Shown in pieces: positions 53,549 through 62,880 of a stretch of 64,000 bases of DNA (positions are counted from its first letter, which is position 1; every line of letters begins with the position of its first letter). The notes beneath the pieces were generated by a model, which worked only from the letters and a program-made list of their open reading frames with translations, was not told the origin of the DNA and made no database searches. The stretch is from Psychroserpens sp. Lineage in GTDB: Bacteria > Bacteroidota > Bacteroidia > Flavobacteriales > Flavobacteriaceae. Position numbers and translations under genes: made by a program. The DNA lies in assembly GCA_017643165.1 (NCBI GenBank), contig JAEPNY010000002.1, positions 226,402 to 290,401 on the forward strand. Reading direction: 5' to 3'.

Positions 53549-55552
53549 TTAGGGTAACACATAAGACAGATTTACATAGAAATTTCGTCCTGGTCTTAGG
53601 ATATTATTCCAATCTGCAAATGTTGAATAATTGCTATCCAAAATATTCTCAATACCATATTTTAAAAAGAACTTGCCATAATCACCATAAAAGGCATTGC
53701 CCAAATTAAGATTTAAAACAGCATAGGCAGGTGTTTCATTTTCGCCATAAAAACTACTGAATTTACTTTGATTACCATTACCTTCTAATTGTATCGCTGC
53801 GTTAAATTTAGACACGTTGTAATTAAGTTCAGCAAAGTAACTCAATGGTCTAATTAGCGGTAAATTCTCTTCATTACTTCCTATTCCATAGTTGTAACCG
53901 ACCGTTGCATTAGCGGTCAAGCGATCAGAAATTTTGTAACTACCATTAAGATATATATCAAAAATTGAAGCATTGTTTAAAGCGTCATATACACGCACAC
54001 CATTAGCACCTATTGTCATTGAACTTACATTAGGTTCTATCTCACCAATGATGTAATCCAGAATATAGAAATATGATGATTCTATACCGAGTTTAAATTT
54101 GTTGAATGTTCTGCTGTAACTAATATTGGCTTCGAGAGCTTTTTCATTTTTTAAGTTCGGATTGCCGATGTAGTCATAATTATCAAAACTATTGAATAAG
54201 AAAAAACCATAACCTTCGCTAACGGAAGGCGCACGTTCTCCATAGCCAACTCCGAAAGAAAAACCAAACACATCATTTTTAAAACTATAATTGGAAGTTA
54301 CACTCTTCAGAAAACGATTTTGCTGGTCTTCTATTTCTGGATGAAAAATTTGCAGACTTTGAACACCTACAGGGTCTGCAATTCTATTTGAATGATATCC
54401 TAATCTTATGGATGTTGAAAGTGTCTTATTCTCGCTTATGTGCCAATCGTCTTTTGCAAAAACACCAGTATAAAACGTTCTTATATCAGGCCATGTGAGC
54501 ATAAACATATCAGGTTCACTCGGATTATTTGAAAACATCGTCATTTCGGCGAGTGACCGATTGTAGTAGCCGTTAAGATTAAAATTATAGTGATGACGGT
54601 TATTTAAGAGATCAACTTTGCTGTATAATCCATAAGTATCACTCCAGCCTGGCATATCCATTCGAATTGGAACATCAGGTCTATTGCTATCGTCCATAAT
54701 GTGTGTAATGGTATTGAAGTATAATTTGGTCTCTAAAGACTTCAAACTTTTTTCTTCTGGTCTGTAGTAGTGCGTTACAGAAGTTATCAATGCTTCGGCT
54801 AAGGAAACATCCATCGGTAGGGCGGGATAGCCAACATCTGTAGCTCTGTCGTAAATAATATTGGTGTCCATATGATGGGTTTCAGATAATTTGTAACCAG
54901 CCTGCAACGAAATATTATATTTCTGAAATTGAGAAAAGTGTACTTCTTCATTTCCACCAGCATTATAATTATCCGAGTTTCTAAACATGCCATCAGCACT
55001 AATAAAGAAATCATTACCAGAATACTCTAAATCAAGCCCTGTGGCGAAGAAATTACCATTGGTCTCAAAACCTAAGTCGGCACTGGATTTTAAACCTGAA
55101 TTAAAAAATTTTGAGTTAGGTAATTTCAGATCTATTCCACCACCAACACAATGACCGTTTTCTGTACCAGATTGTCCTGAAGCAATTGAGACCTTTTCTA
55201 AATTTGAGACATCTACATATGATGTAATAGGATCCATTTTATCAGTACAAGCTCCAAAAATTTGCATGCCGTCGATTGTTACCATTAATCGGTCGCTAAC
55301 CATATTGTTTATTGCAGGTTCCCAAGCATAGTTTCCACGTTTTATCATCGTTATGTTATTAGACTTTTCTAAAAATTCATCAATACTGGAGAGTGTTTTT
55401 TCTTGCCTGTGATTACTGAGCTTTCGACGTGTTGAGATGACTACTTCTTCGAGTTTGGTTGTATCTTTTTTAGTTTCATTTGCCTCGTGGTTTTGTGCAA
55501 AACCAGCGAAGTAAAAAATACTGGATAGAATTATTGTGAGTAGCTTTTTCAT
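53549..55552 (-). CDS. TonB-dependent receptor, OprC/NosA-type copper receptor
   Basis: 667 residues with a signal peptide (about 1-19), a plug domain (about 35-150) and a 22-strand barrel ending FYVNLSYVLP. The plug has FGACTDKMDP, with Cys102 and Met106 as CxxxM, and HHM at 226-228 as HxM. These are the residue types that bind copper in OprC of Pseudomonas aeruginosa. The GxGxENGHCVGGGIDL segment is typical of receptor plugs. Its place at the end of the nos cluster fits NosA, the receptor needed for N2O reductase copper in Pseudomonas stutzeri. Direct copper binding is inference. Confidence 0.8.
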   Translation of the reverse strand: MKKLLTIILSSIFYFAGFAQNHEANETKKDTTKLEEVVISTRRKLSNHRQEKTLSSIDEFLEKSNNITMIKRGNYAWEPAINNMVSDRLMVTIDGMQIFGACTDKMDPITSYVDVSNLEKVSIASGQSGTENGHCVGGGIDLKLPNSKFFNSGLKSSADLGFETNGNFFATGLDLEYSGNDFFISADGMFRNSDNYNAGGNEEVHFSQFQKYNISLQAGYKLSETHHMDTNIIYDRATDVGYPALPMDVSLAEALITSVTHYYRPEEKSLKSLETKLYFNTITHIMDDSNRPDVPIRMDMPGWSDTYGLYSKVDLLNNRHHYNFNLNGYYNRSLAEMTMFSNNPSEPDMFMLTWPDIRTFYTGVFAKDDWHISENKTLSTSIRLGYHSNRIADPVGVQSLQIFHPEIEDQQNRFLKSVTSNYSFKNDVFGFSFGVGYGERAPSVSEGYGFFLFNSFDNYDYIGNPNLKNEKALEANISYSRTFNKFKLGIESSYFYILDYIIGEIEPNVSSMTIGANGVRVYDALNNASIFDIYLNGSYKISDRLTANATVGYNYGIGSNEENLPLIRPLSYFAELNYNVSKFNAAIQLEGNGNQSKFSSFYGENETPAYAVLNLNLGNAFYGDYGKFFLKYGIENILDSNYSTFADWNNILRPGRNFYVNLSYVLP

Positions 55553-55594
55553 AGCTAACGGATTTAATTTGTTGGGTGAATTATGCGTGATTAG

Positions 55595-55620
55595 AGTCGA
55601 GAGAAATTAATCTCTCGACT
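55595..55620 (-). other. intercistronic hairpin before the copper receptor
   Basis: AGTCGAGAGA and TCTCTCGACT, a perfect 10 bp stem with a 6-base loop, in the 101-base gap between the lipoprotein and receptor genes. No T run follows on the minus strand, so RNA processing or stability is more likely than termination. Confidence 0.55.
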
Positions 55621-55653
55621 TTAAATCGACGCATTTGTACTACTAGTGGATGT

Positions 55654-56499
55654 TTAGAACTCTAACTCGAGATATAAGCTACTAGCTTCATTTTCGTCTG
55701 TAATATCTTCACCTTTAATAACATCATCGTTGCTATTTAAAAGTTTAAGATTAAGTTTCCAGTAGCCAGTCATTGTTAATGATAAATCACCATAATAGAA
55801 ATTGTCAGAACTGTTAAACGTTAAATCCGAATTATTAGGCGAACTGTGATTTCCCATACCAGGCATCCTAGGGTCTAATTCGATTGTGTAATTGTCCACC
55901 ACTGGAAAGGTCGTCATATTTTCCATTTTAAATAATCCTATTTTCATTTCATTAACAGCGATACTTGGATTTTTTGGTTCAATTAAAGCCAATACATACC
56001 TCGTATCATCTGAAGCCATAAAACTTGATACATTTTGATTTTCGTATTGGAATACTTCTATCGTATCAGTAACAGTGTAATTTATGCCTTCAATGGTATA
56101 ATCAATGGTTATTGACCACCCAGAACCATCAAGATTGGTCATTTGATAAATTATGAAGCCTTCGTACACGGTATTTTTACCAATAGCTTTTGTTATAGCA
56201 GAATTAGGACAAGAATGTTGCATGGTCGGCATTTGCATGATAGGCATCCAAGACAATGTTGCATCCTCGATATAGGTATTAGAGGTATTGTCTTTAAGTC
56301 GCATACTAATTTGATTGTAGCCCGTTTCAAGCATGCCTTTTTGATTGAATAATTCTATAGTTTGGTCACCATTTACAATTTCCTTAATAAGTAATAAATC
56401 AGCTACTTCGTTTATGGATTGAATATCATCATTATCATCTGTAGAGCATGAGAATAAAAATGCAATAGTTATTAATGGTATTAAATATTTAAGTTTCAT
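55654..56499 (-). CDS. Met/His-rich lipoprotein with YtkA-like repeats
   Basis: 281 residues with a lipobox (IAFLFSC). The mature protein seems to have two similar beta domains, each with a metal-prone loop: WMPIMQMPTMQHSC in the first and PRMPGMGNHSSPNN in the second, each followed by a G-x-W strand (GSGWSITIDY, TGYWKLNLKL) as in YtkA-like proteins. Met and His clusters of this kind bind copper. Between the CNGKC protein and the copper receptor. Inference: periplasmic or outer-membrane copper carrier. Name unknown. Confidence 0.7.
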   Translation of the reverse strand: MKLKYLIPLITIAFLFSCSTDDNDDIQSINEVADLLLIKEIVNGDQTIELFNQKGMLETGYNQISMRLKDNTSNTYIEDATLSWMPIMQMPTMQHSCPNSAITKAIGKNTVYEGFIIYQMTNLDGSGWSITIDYTIEGINYTVTDTIEVFQYENQNVSSFMASDDTRYVLALIEPKNPSIAVNEMKIGLFKMENMTTFPVVDNYTIELDPRMPGMGNHSSPNNSDLTFNSSDNFYYGDLSLTMTGYWKLNLKLLNSNDDVIKGEDITDENEASSLYLELEF

Positions 56500-56541
56500 T
56501 TGAATTGAGTTTAAGTTGTTTTTTTACATAATAATCCTGCA

Positions 56542-56560
56542 TGAGGTCTGTATGACCTCA
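56542..56560 (-). other. intercistronic hairpin before the Met-rich lipoprotein
   Basis: TGAGGTC and GACCTCA, a 7 bp stem with a 5-base loop, in the 99-base gap between the CNGKC protein and the lipoprotein. No clear T run at once after it. Confidence 0.4.
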
Positions 56561-56598
56561 CGTAGAGAATGTCTGTGCCAGAAGCACGCTGATATAAA

Positions 56599-56997
56599 CT
56601 AACTCAAATTAGGTGGAGGTGTATCAATATCGTAGAATGGACTTACGGGTAAGCTTTGATGCGATATAACTAGTTTTTTGCGTTTGTCTAAGACAACGAT
56701 TGGCATCTGAAGATCTTTTGAGAAATCCATCACGATAAATACGTCTAAACGGTTACGTTCGGAGTTTTGAATAGGATTTTCTGAATCCTTTGAAGTATTG
56801 TTTTCACTGAGCTCTTTACGAAGTTGACACTTACCATTACAACCTTTTTGTTCTTCTTTTTGGATGCAGAGTGTTTTAGCAATAAAATCCTGATTTATAA
56901 TAAAATCGGTGACTATGACAATAGTGTTAATATTATTCGCAGACAATGCAAATATTAGTAAAATAGCGGTTGCTCTATGTAGTAATTGTCCTATCAC
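56599..56997 (-). CDS. small exported protein with CNGKC motif
   Basis: 132 residues. A hydrophobic start (about 8-30) is a signal or anchor. The Cys set LCIQKEEQKGCNGKCQLRKEL gives three Cys near residues 42-55, and CNGKC-Q/H-L is a motif I associate with small proteins near metal-uptake genes in Bacteroidota, from memory only. The end is PPPNLS. Its position next to nosY and copper genes suggests a copper role. No function is established. Confidence 0.6.
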   Translation of the reverse strand: MIGQLLHRATAILLIFALSANNINTIVIVTDFIINQDFIAKTLCIQKEEQKGCNGKCQLRKELSENNTSKDSENPIQNSERNRLDVFIVMDFSKDLQMPIVVLDKRKKLVISHQSLPVSPFYDIDTPPPNLS

Positions 56998-57045
56998 CTT
57001 GCAAATTTCTTACGAAATAGTCTTTTATTACATGATAAAAATCAT

Positions 57046-57828
57046 CTAGAAATCTTTTTTCTTTGATTTAACTATAATTCTCATGACTGGTAATCCTACC
57101 CAGATCAATAATGCCGAGAAAGATATTATCAATCCAAAACTGGTACCAAAGAATTGTTTGAAAACAGCACCAGTGTAACCTAATAAAGCTGAAATATCTA
57201 GTTTCAGAATAATTAAGGTTCTTGATAAATCTATCGGGTTTAGCATTGTACCAATCAGTGATACCTTATCTAATGGATAGTCTTCAAATAGAATTAGCGA
57301 CATTAAAAATAGGCCGTCATATATGATCGCTAAAAATAACCATAACAGAATGGCATAGCCAAAGCCTTTTATTTTATTCTCATGAGATAAGGCAATATTA
57401 AATGCCAAGGCACTAAAGATAAAAGTCAGAAATACGCCCACTATGAGTAGTAATGAGAAGTCCCATATGGCGTTAGACTTAAATAAACCATACACTATGA
57501 AAGGAATACCTAGTCCTAAAATTAAACTCATGGATAGGGAGAAGGCTACGCCTAAATATTGACCTAAAAAGATAGATGATCGTTTTAGAGGCTGTGCTAA
57601 TAGAAGCTCTGTAAATTCTTTAGAGTTATAGTAATACATAACACCGAATATTGTACCAATGAGCGGAACTAACACAATAATTATGTTCATTAATGTAATC
57701 ACAGCTTTAGATAAATCATTATTTAAAAACAGCAGCATTATGCCTAGCAGTAAATAGAACCCAAAATAGACATAACTCCAGCTACTACGCATTAAATCAA
57801 AAAAGCAATATTTTAATATTTTAAACAT
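57046..57828 (-). CDS. nosY: ABC transporter permease NosY
   Basis: 260 residues with six membrane spans. It includes FGVMYYYNSKEFTELLLAQPLKRSSIFLGQYLG, the ABC-2 permease piece typical of NosY. It overlaps nosF by 8 bases. NosDFY is an exporter complex that supplies sulfur or a related species for the CuZ centre of NosZ. Confidence 0.92.
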   Translation of the reverse strand: MFKILKYCFFDLMRSSWSYVYFGFYLLLGIMLLFLNNDLSKAVITLMNIIIVLVPLIGTIFGVMYYYNSKEFTELLLAQPLKRSSIFLGQYLGVAFSLSMSLILGLGIPFIVYGLFKSNAIWDFSLLLIVGVFLTFIFSALAFNIALSHENKIKGFGYAILLWLFLAIIYDGLFLMSLILFEDYPLDKVSLIGTMLNPIDLSRTLIILKLDISALLGYTGAVFKQFFGTSFGLIISFSALLIWVGLPVMRIIVKSKKKDF

Positions 57829-58528
57829 GGTTTTCAGTTAATATGTTGGCGATAGCGTGTTCAAAATCCATTTGATTCGTTTTGTTTTTAAGTTCCTGAA
57901 TACTTCCCTTAAAATAAATTTTGCCTTCAAGAATAAAAACAATTTCGTCGGCCACTTCTTCTACAAAACTCATGATATGAGATGTGATTAAAATGGTTTT
58001 ACCTTTTTTCTTTTCGTTAGCGATTAATTCTTTTAAACGAATCAAGGAAATTGGATCTAAGCCTGTTGTTGGTTCATCGAGTATAATAATGGGACTATCA
58101 AACATAAACGCGAGTAAGATATTTACCTTTTGCTTAGTTCCTCCAGATAATGTGCCCAGCTTTTTATTTAAAAATGGTTGCAGTTTAAACACATCAATAA
58201 GGCGCACGTCATCATCCGTTTGTTTGCGTAAATCCTTAATCATTCTAATAAGTTCAATAACCCTAAGGTTACTAGGGAAATTGGCAATTTGAGGCAGATA
58301 GTCTATGTTTTTTCTGTATTCTGAGTTTTGTTTTATGTTCGTATCAAGAACAGTGATATCACCACTGTCAGGAATCACCATGCCTAGAATGCTTTTAATA
58401 ATGGTGGTTTTACCTGAGCCATTAGGACCAAGAACCGCGAAAATACCACCTTTGTTGATGGAAAGGTCAACACCATTGAGCACCTTATTTTTTCCGAACG
58501 TTTTATGTAAGTTTTTTATTTCTACCAT
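57821..58528 (-). CDS. nosF: ABC transporter ATPase NosF
   Basis: 235 residues. Walker A GPNGSGKTTIIKSIL, signature LSGGTKQKVNILLAF and Walker [15 protein letters not shown] are intact. The gene overlaps nosD by 7 and nosY by 8 bases, typical of nosDFY. It drives the NosDFY complex needed for CuZ assembly of N2O reductase. Confidence 0.94.
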   Translation of the reverse strand: MVEIKNLHKTFGKNKVLNGVDLSINKGGIFAVLGPNGSGKTTIIKSILGMVIPDSGDITVLDTNIKQNSEYRKNIDYLPQIANFPSNLRVIELIRMIKDLRKQTDDDVRLIDVFKLQPFLNKKLGTLSGGTKQKVNILLAFMFDSPIIILDEPTTGLDPISLIRLKELIANEKKKGKTILITSHIMSFVEEVADEIVFILEGKIYFKGSIQELKNKTNQMDFEHAIANILTENHV

Positions 58529-59763
58529 GAGGCTTGATGCATTAGCGGTTTATTATCTATTAAATTCTCTGGCGTGAATACTGGAGATACTTTTTCAGAA
58601 AAGTTTATTATATCGATGAACAAACTTCTTAAAAGCACAATGCTTTCTGGAGTGCGATTTACTAAATAGGAAAATAACTTTACAGGTCTATACGGTACAT
58701 CACCAATCCCATCTTTGTCTAAATCATAGCCTGTATAATTGCTCCAATAGTTATTCTCGAATTTATTACTGTTTAGTTTACCAGAATACGATAAGTCAAA
58801 CGAGTTGTGTAGAAAGTTATTTCTAGTATATATATTGTCATAGCAAGCGCCATGAACTTTAATAGCATAGCCATTATTTTTAAAGACATTTTCAAAATAG
58901 CTAATGCGATTTGTGCCGTCTGCATTGATTCCGATGGTATTGTCTTCAAAAACGTTGTGTTTTAACTCGGCATCATTTATTTCTTTTAGAAGTATTCCAT
59001 ATGACGCTGTTCCCCAATTTCGTTTAAATAGATTATTAAACATCTTAATGCGTTTTGAAAACATAACAGCAACACCAGCACCATTGGCTTCGAAAATGTT
59101 ATTCTCATAGATGTTATCATTAGAAAACATGAAATGAAGACCATAGCGCATATTTTCTGTTGAATAGTTATCAGCGATATAACTGCTATTCCCAAACTCT
59201 AGATAGATACCGTCACGCATACGCCTAACGTCATTATTAATAATTCTAACATTTTCACAATGCCATAGATGGATTGCATTTCCTGAGTCAGCCTCGGCTG
59301 TACCTTGACCAGATATTACGTTATTTCTAATCTCTCCATCTTTTGATTTTTGAATTAAAAATCCGAAAAATGCATTTTCTACAGTGACATTTTGAATTAC
59401 AAAATCATAGGATTTGAATAAAAGAATCCCAGCATATTCCTTGGTGTAACTAATTTTAATATTTCTAAGCGTAAGGTTTTTTATAATGATATCTGTTGCT
59501 TCTACTGAAAAACCATAGCCTTTATTCTGTGTGTCAATTATGGTGCCGTCTTCACCTGTAATATGTAGTGATTTTTTGTAAATGATGATATTGGCTTCTT
59601 TGTAGACCCCAGCCTTAATGAAGAGGCTGTCACCACTTTTAGAACTATCAACGGCAGTTTGAATGGATTGAAAATCACAACCTGCCTCACAAATGGTTAT
59701 TGTAGTTGCAGATGCAAAGCAGGTTGTAATAATTAAAAGAACTATTAGAAAGGTCCTTTTCAT
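58522..59763 (-). CDS. nosD: periplasmic copper-site maturation protein NosD
   Basis: 413 residues with a signal peptide and a right-handed beta-helix of CASH repeats (ITGEDGTIIDTQNKGYGFSV, IRNNVISGQGTAEADSGNAIHLWHC, NNIFEANGAGVAVMF). The C-terminal GIGDVPYRPVKLF strand matches NosD. It accepts copper from NosL and delivers to NosZ with NosFY. The start lies 5 bases after the nosL stop; overlap with nosF is 7 bases. Confidence 0.94.
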   Translation of the reverse strand: MKRTFLIVLLIITTCFASATTITICEAGCDFQSIQTAVDSSKSGDSLFIKAGVYKEANIIIYKKSLHITGEDGTIIDTQNKGYGFSVEATDIIIKNLTLRNIKISYTKEYAGILLFKSYDFVIQNVTVENAFFGFLIQKSKDGEIRNNVISGQGTAEADSGNAIHLWHCENVRIINNDVRRMRDGIYLEFGNSSYIADNYSTENMRYGLHFMFSNDNIYENNIFEANGAGVAVMFSKRIKMFNNLFKRNWGTASYGILLKEINDAELKHNVFEDNTIGINADGTNRISYFENVFKNNGYAIKVHGACYDNIYTRNNFLHNSFDLSYSGKLNSNKFENNYWSNYTGYDLDKDGIGDVPYRPVKLFSYLVNRTPESIVLLRSLFIDIINFSEKVSPVFTPENLIDNKPLMHQASW

Positions 59764-59768
59764 TTTAA

Positions 59769-60203
59769 TTAATGTTTATTGAGCTTATTTGAGATTCCTA
59801 CCCAATCAAAATACTGAGCTGTTTCACTATTAATCGTATTTTGAGCTGTTTCCATAGACTCAAACCCAGAAAGATTGGCTCCCATCGGACTTGTAATTTC
59901 ATCACATATTAGATAACCAGCGGTTTTCGCGTTTATCATAAATCCTGGATTATTGTAATTTGCAATTAATAAATTACTCTTTTGTTCGATTCCTGTTTTG
60001 TCTTCTAGAAATCTAACCATACACTCTATAGCGTCAAACTTGTATTGTTTTCCTTTATCAGTTACTAATTGTGCAGAGTGCGTTTTCGTGACAATAGTCA
60101 TTTTACAAAAATGACACATATCGGTTCCGTAGCTAATGGGTTCAGGAGATTTGCTGCAAGCAAAACATAGAATAAAAATTAGGATATAGACAATTCGATT
60201 CAT
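59769..60203 (-). CDS. nosL: copper chaperone lipoprotein NosL
   Basis: 144 residues with a lipobox (IFILCFACSK). DMCHFCKMTI is the NosL copper-binding motif, and HSAQLVTDKGKQYKFDAIECMVRFL is typical for the family. It carries Cu(I) to the NosDFY complex. The start overlaps the stop of the membrane protein upstream by 4 bases. Confidence 0.94.
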   Translation of the reverse strand: MNRIVYILIFILCFACSKSPEPISYGTDMCHFCKMTIVTKTHSAQLVTDKGKQYKFDAIECMVRFLEDKTGIEQKSNLLIANYNNPGFMINAKTAGYLICDEITSPMGANLSGFESMETAQNTINSETAQYFDWVGISNKLNKH

Positions 60204-60817
60204 AAGGTTGCCGATTTTAATTTTTTAATACCTAACCAATAAGCAATAAGGGTTAAAAACATGCCAAATGCCATCATGTAAGCACCGATGTGTGGGAATG
60301 AATGCGCAACAAAGTTCAATATGTGCCTTGTACCGAATAAAGGAGGCTTATAGCTTAGAGGGTTCCCGTCTGCATCGGTCATTTTCATAATCGCTTTAGG
60401 ATCTAAATTAGTGCCATAATCAACCATCCAAGCATTAAAATCATACATGCCTAGAACTCCTAATAGTAACATGAGGATTAACCAACTCAAAAACCATTTG
60501 GGTGATATGTTTTTTACAAATCCCAAAACACCTATTATAATTCCAACTAATGCCATTCCTCCAACAACCATAGGGAATACTGTAAACTCCCACATTTCAT
60601 CTGATTTAGGAAGCTTGCTCATACCGATATAATGGTTAAGCCCATCTATATTTTGTAAATCATGTTTTTCTTTGCCCTCTAAACCATCTAAATGAATGTT
60701 CATTCCAATACCACTTGGATATTGTGGTGCCTCTAAACTAATACTCCATAAAGGGAATATAAAAAGTCCAAGTAGGAGGGCAGAACCCAATATCATTAAA
60801 ATACTTGCGGATTTCAT
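60200..60817 (-). CDS. nos-cluster integral membrane protein (possible NosB)
   Basis: 205 residues with four membrane spans (about 5-25, 80-102, 108-128 and 170-195). Between spans 1 and 2 is a polar loop with GIGMNIHLDGLEGKEKHDLQNIDGLNHYIGM-like Met/His content; HILNFVAHSFPHIGAYMMAFGM near the end is His/Met-rich. It is directly after nosZ, the place where clade II nos clusters carry the unexplained membrane protein gene nosB. The name is left open because I cannot compare sequences. Confidence 0.75.
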   Translation of the reverse strand: MKSASILMILGSALLLGLFIFPLWSISLEAPQYPSGIGMNIHLDGLEGKEKHDLQNIDGLNHYIGMSKLPKSDEMWEFTVFPMVVGGMALVGIIIGVLGFVKNISPKWFLSWLILMLLLGVLGMYDFNAWMVDYGTNLDPKAIMKMTDADGNPLSYKPPLFGTRHILNFVAHSFPHIGAYMMAFGMFLTLIAYWLGIKKLKSATL

Positions 60818-60835
60818 ATCATACGTCTTTAGGGA

Positions 60836-60864
60836 ATATGGGCGAGCAATTTACTCGCCCATAT
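60836..60864 (-). other. strong intercistronic hairpin after nosZ
   Basis: ATATGGGCGAG and CTCGCCCATAT, a perfect 11 bp GC-containing stem with a 7-base loop, 42 bases past the nosZ stop and 19 before the next gene. No T run follows, so it may protect the nosZ mRNA end or set differential expression rather than end transcription. Confidence 0.65.
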
Positions 60865-60905
60865 CTGAGTTAATTCATTATTAAACACTAAAACTATTAA
60901 CTCAA

Positions 60906-62855
60906 TTATTCATCTAATGTATATTTTAGGGGTGTATCTGAATTTCTGCCTGAAACTCTAACATAGCCTTGCATTTCCTGGTGTAAGGCAGAACAGAAAT
61001 CGGTACAATAGAACGGCCAAACACCTTCACGCTTTGGTTCCCATATTATGGTTTTAGTTTGTCCTGGCATAACTAAAATTTCGGATGTGTTAGCTCCAAT
61101 GATTGAGAAACCGTGAGGGACATCAAAATCTTGTTCCAGATTGGTAATATGGAAGTATACTTTATCTCCAACTTTTACACCTTCAATATTATCAGGCATA
61201 AAGTGACTTCTAATGGTCGTCATACTAATATGAACTTCATTGCCATCACGAGTTACCTTAGCTTCAGCTTCACTTTTTGCAGCGTATGGGTGTTCGTTTT
61301 CAGCGAGTTCATAGTACTTCTTACTCTTATCTTTAATGATATCAGCTCGAATACCGGCTGCATAATGTGGTTCACCGTGAGTTGGGAAATCCGATAGTAA
61401 TTCCATCTTATCGCCAGAAATATCATATAATTGAGCAGAGTGCTCTAATTCAGGTCCAGTTGGTAAATAGCGGTCTTTTGTAATTTTATTCATTGCCACT
61501 AAATATTTACCAAATGGTTTACGTGAATTTCCTCCAGGAATCATTAAATGTCCAACCGAATAAAACGTTGGTTGTCGATCCAATACTTCAAATGTTTCTA
61601 AACTCCATTTTACTACTTCAGATGAGATAAAGAATGTCGTGTAGGCATTACCGTTACCATCAAATTCTGTATGAAGAGGGCCTAAGCCTGGCTGCGTTAC
61701 GACACCAGCGAGTGTGTTTTCATAGCTTAATACAGGTATACCATAAGATTCATCTACGAAATCTTTATTCTCGATCGCAGTAATCATTTTATCAAAATCA
61801 TAAACACTTAAATCAGTTGATAACTTACCACTTCCTACAATAAACTGACCAGAAGGATCAACGTCACAACCATGAGGTGATTTTGGAATCGGAATATAAA
61901 ATACGGCACCTGCTACTTCTCTTGGATCTACCATAGTTACGCCTTCTTTCATCGTCGAAGTTGCCATGTGCGTTTTATCATCGTAAACATTGTGAGCATA
62001 AGTACCAGCAACTTTTTCACCACCACCATTCTTCACGTATTCTGCTATTTTCTGCCAATTAACAGCTGCGATATAGTCTTTATCATTTTGAGAAGCATTA
62101 ACTTCCATCAAGGAATTTGCTTCCTCTGTATTATAACTTGTAAAGAAGAACCAGCCGTGAGATTTATTTCGACCAGGATGTGCTAAATCGTAATTGAAGC
62201 CTGGCATGTTTAACTGAAATTCTAGGTTCATTCTTCCATTTTCAGCAATACTTACGAACGATAATGGACCTTTGAATTCACCTTTCATTTCATTTATTGC
62301 CATATCTCTTTGTGGGTTAGGAACGGCAAATCGAGTACCTGCAACAATGTATTCTGTGTTTTCAGTAACAAAGGAAGAAGCGTGATTACCTGCAGAATTC
62401 GGCAATTCTATGATCTCTTCAGTTTCAAAAGTTGCTAAACTAATACGTGCAATTCTTGGTGTATTGTTTTCATTAATAAAAATCCAACGTCCGTCAAGTT
62501 CACCATTTGTTTGAGAAATATCAGGATGGTGAGCATCACCCCAAGGAACGAAACCGAAAGAGGTATTTAACATTGGTTTCGTTTCTTCTGAATAACCATA
62601 TCCCGAAGTTGGAAATTGTGAGAAAACAGGAATTTCTTTTAATAGTCTTCCACTCGGTAGACCAGCAACAGTGATGTTTCCGCTGTATCCACCAGAGAAA
62701 AATGCATAATATTCATCATGTTCTCCTGGAGCGACGTAAACTTTTTCGGCTTTACTCGCATTTAGTGCTCCAGACTTGTCCGAAGTATTATTGCCACAGT
62801 TCGTGAAGAATAGAAGCGCAATAATACTTAATACATATTTACTTAGTGTATTCAT
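60906..62855 (-). CDS. nosZ: nitrous-oxide reductase, clade II (Sec-dependent) type
   Basis: 649 residues. The N-terminus is a Sec/lipoprotein signal (LFFTNCGNN) with no twin-arginine, which marks the atypical clade II enzyme. An N-terminal propeller with DAHHPDIS, AHPGRNKSHGWFF, YAHNVYD, SPHGCDVD, PLHTEFDG, HSAQLYD and HGEPHY supplies the CuZ histidines. The C-terminal cupredoxin has the CuA set Cys617-x3-Cys621-x3-His625-x2-Met628 (YCTDFCSALHQEM). It reduces N2O to N2 in the periplasm. The genes around it supply copper and electrons. Confidence 0.97.
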   Translation of the reverse strand: MNTLSKYVLSIIALLFFTNCGNNTSDKSGALNASKAEKVYVAPGEHDEYYAFFSGGYSGNITVAGLPSGRLLKEIPVFSQFPTSGYGYSEETKPMLNTSFGFVPWGDAHHPDISQTNGELDGRWIFINENNTPRIARISLATFETEEIIELPNSAGNHASSFVTENTEYIVAGTRFAVPNPQRDMAINEMKGEFKGPLSFVSIAENGRMNLEFQLNMPGFNYDLAHPGRNKSHGWFFFTSYNTEEANSLMEVNASQNDKDYIAAVNWQKIAEYVKNGGGEKVAGTYAHNVYDDKTHMATSTMKEGVTMVDPREVAGAVFYIPIPKSPHGCDVDPSGQFIVGSGKLSTDLSVYDFDKMITAIENKDFVDESYGIPVLSYENTLAGVVTQPGLGPLHTEFDGNGNAYTTFFISSEVVKWSLETFEVLDRQPTFYSVGHLMIPGGNSRKPFGKYLVAMNKITKDRYLPTGPELEHSAQLYDISGDKMELLSDFPTHGEPHYAAGIRADIIKDKSKKYYELAENEHPYAAKSEAEAKVTRDGNEVHISMTTIRSHFMPDNIEGVKVGDKVYFHITNLEQDFDVPHGFSIIGANTSEILVMPGQTKTIIWEPKREGVWPFYCTDFCSALHQEMQGYVRVSGRNSDTPLKYTLDE

Positions 62856-62880
62856 TAGTATAATTTTTTTTATGATTTAA

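Noticed and set aside
60836-60864. Rho-independent terminator after nosZ
   Set aside because: The stem is strong, but the minus strand after it reads TCCCTAAAG with no T run, so it is listed as an intercistronic hairpin.
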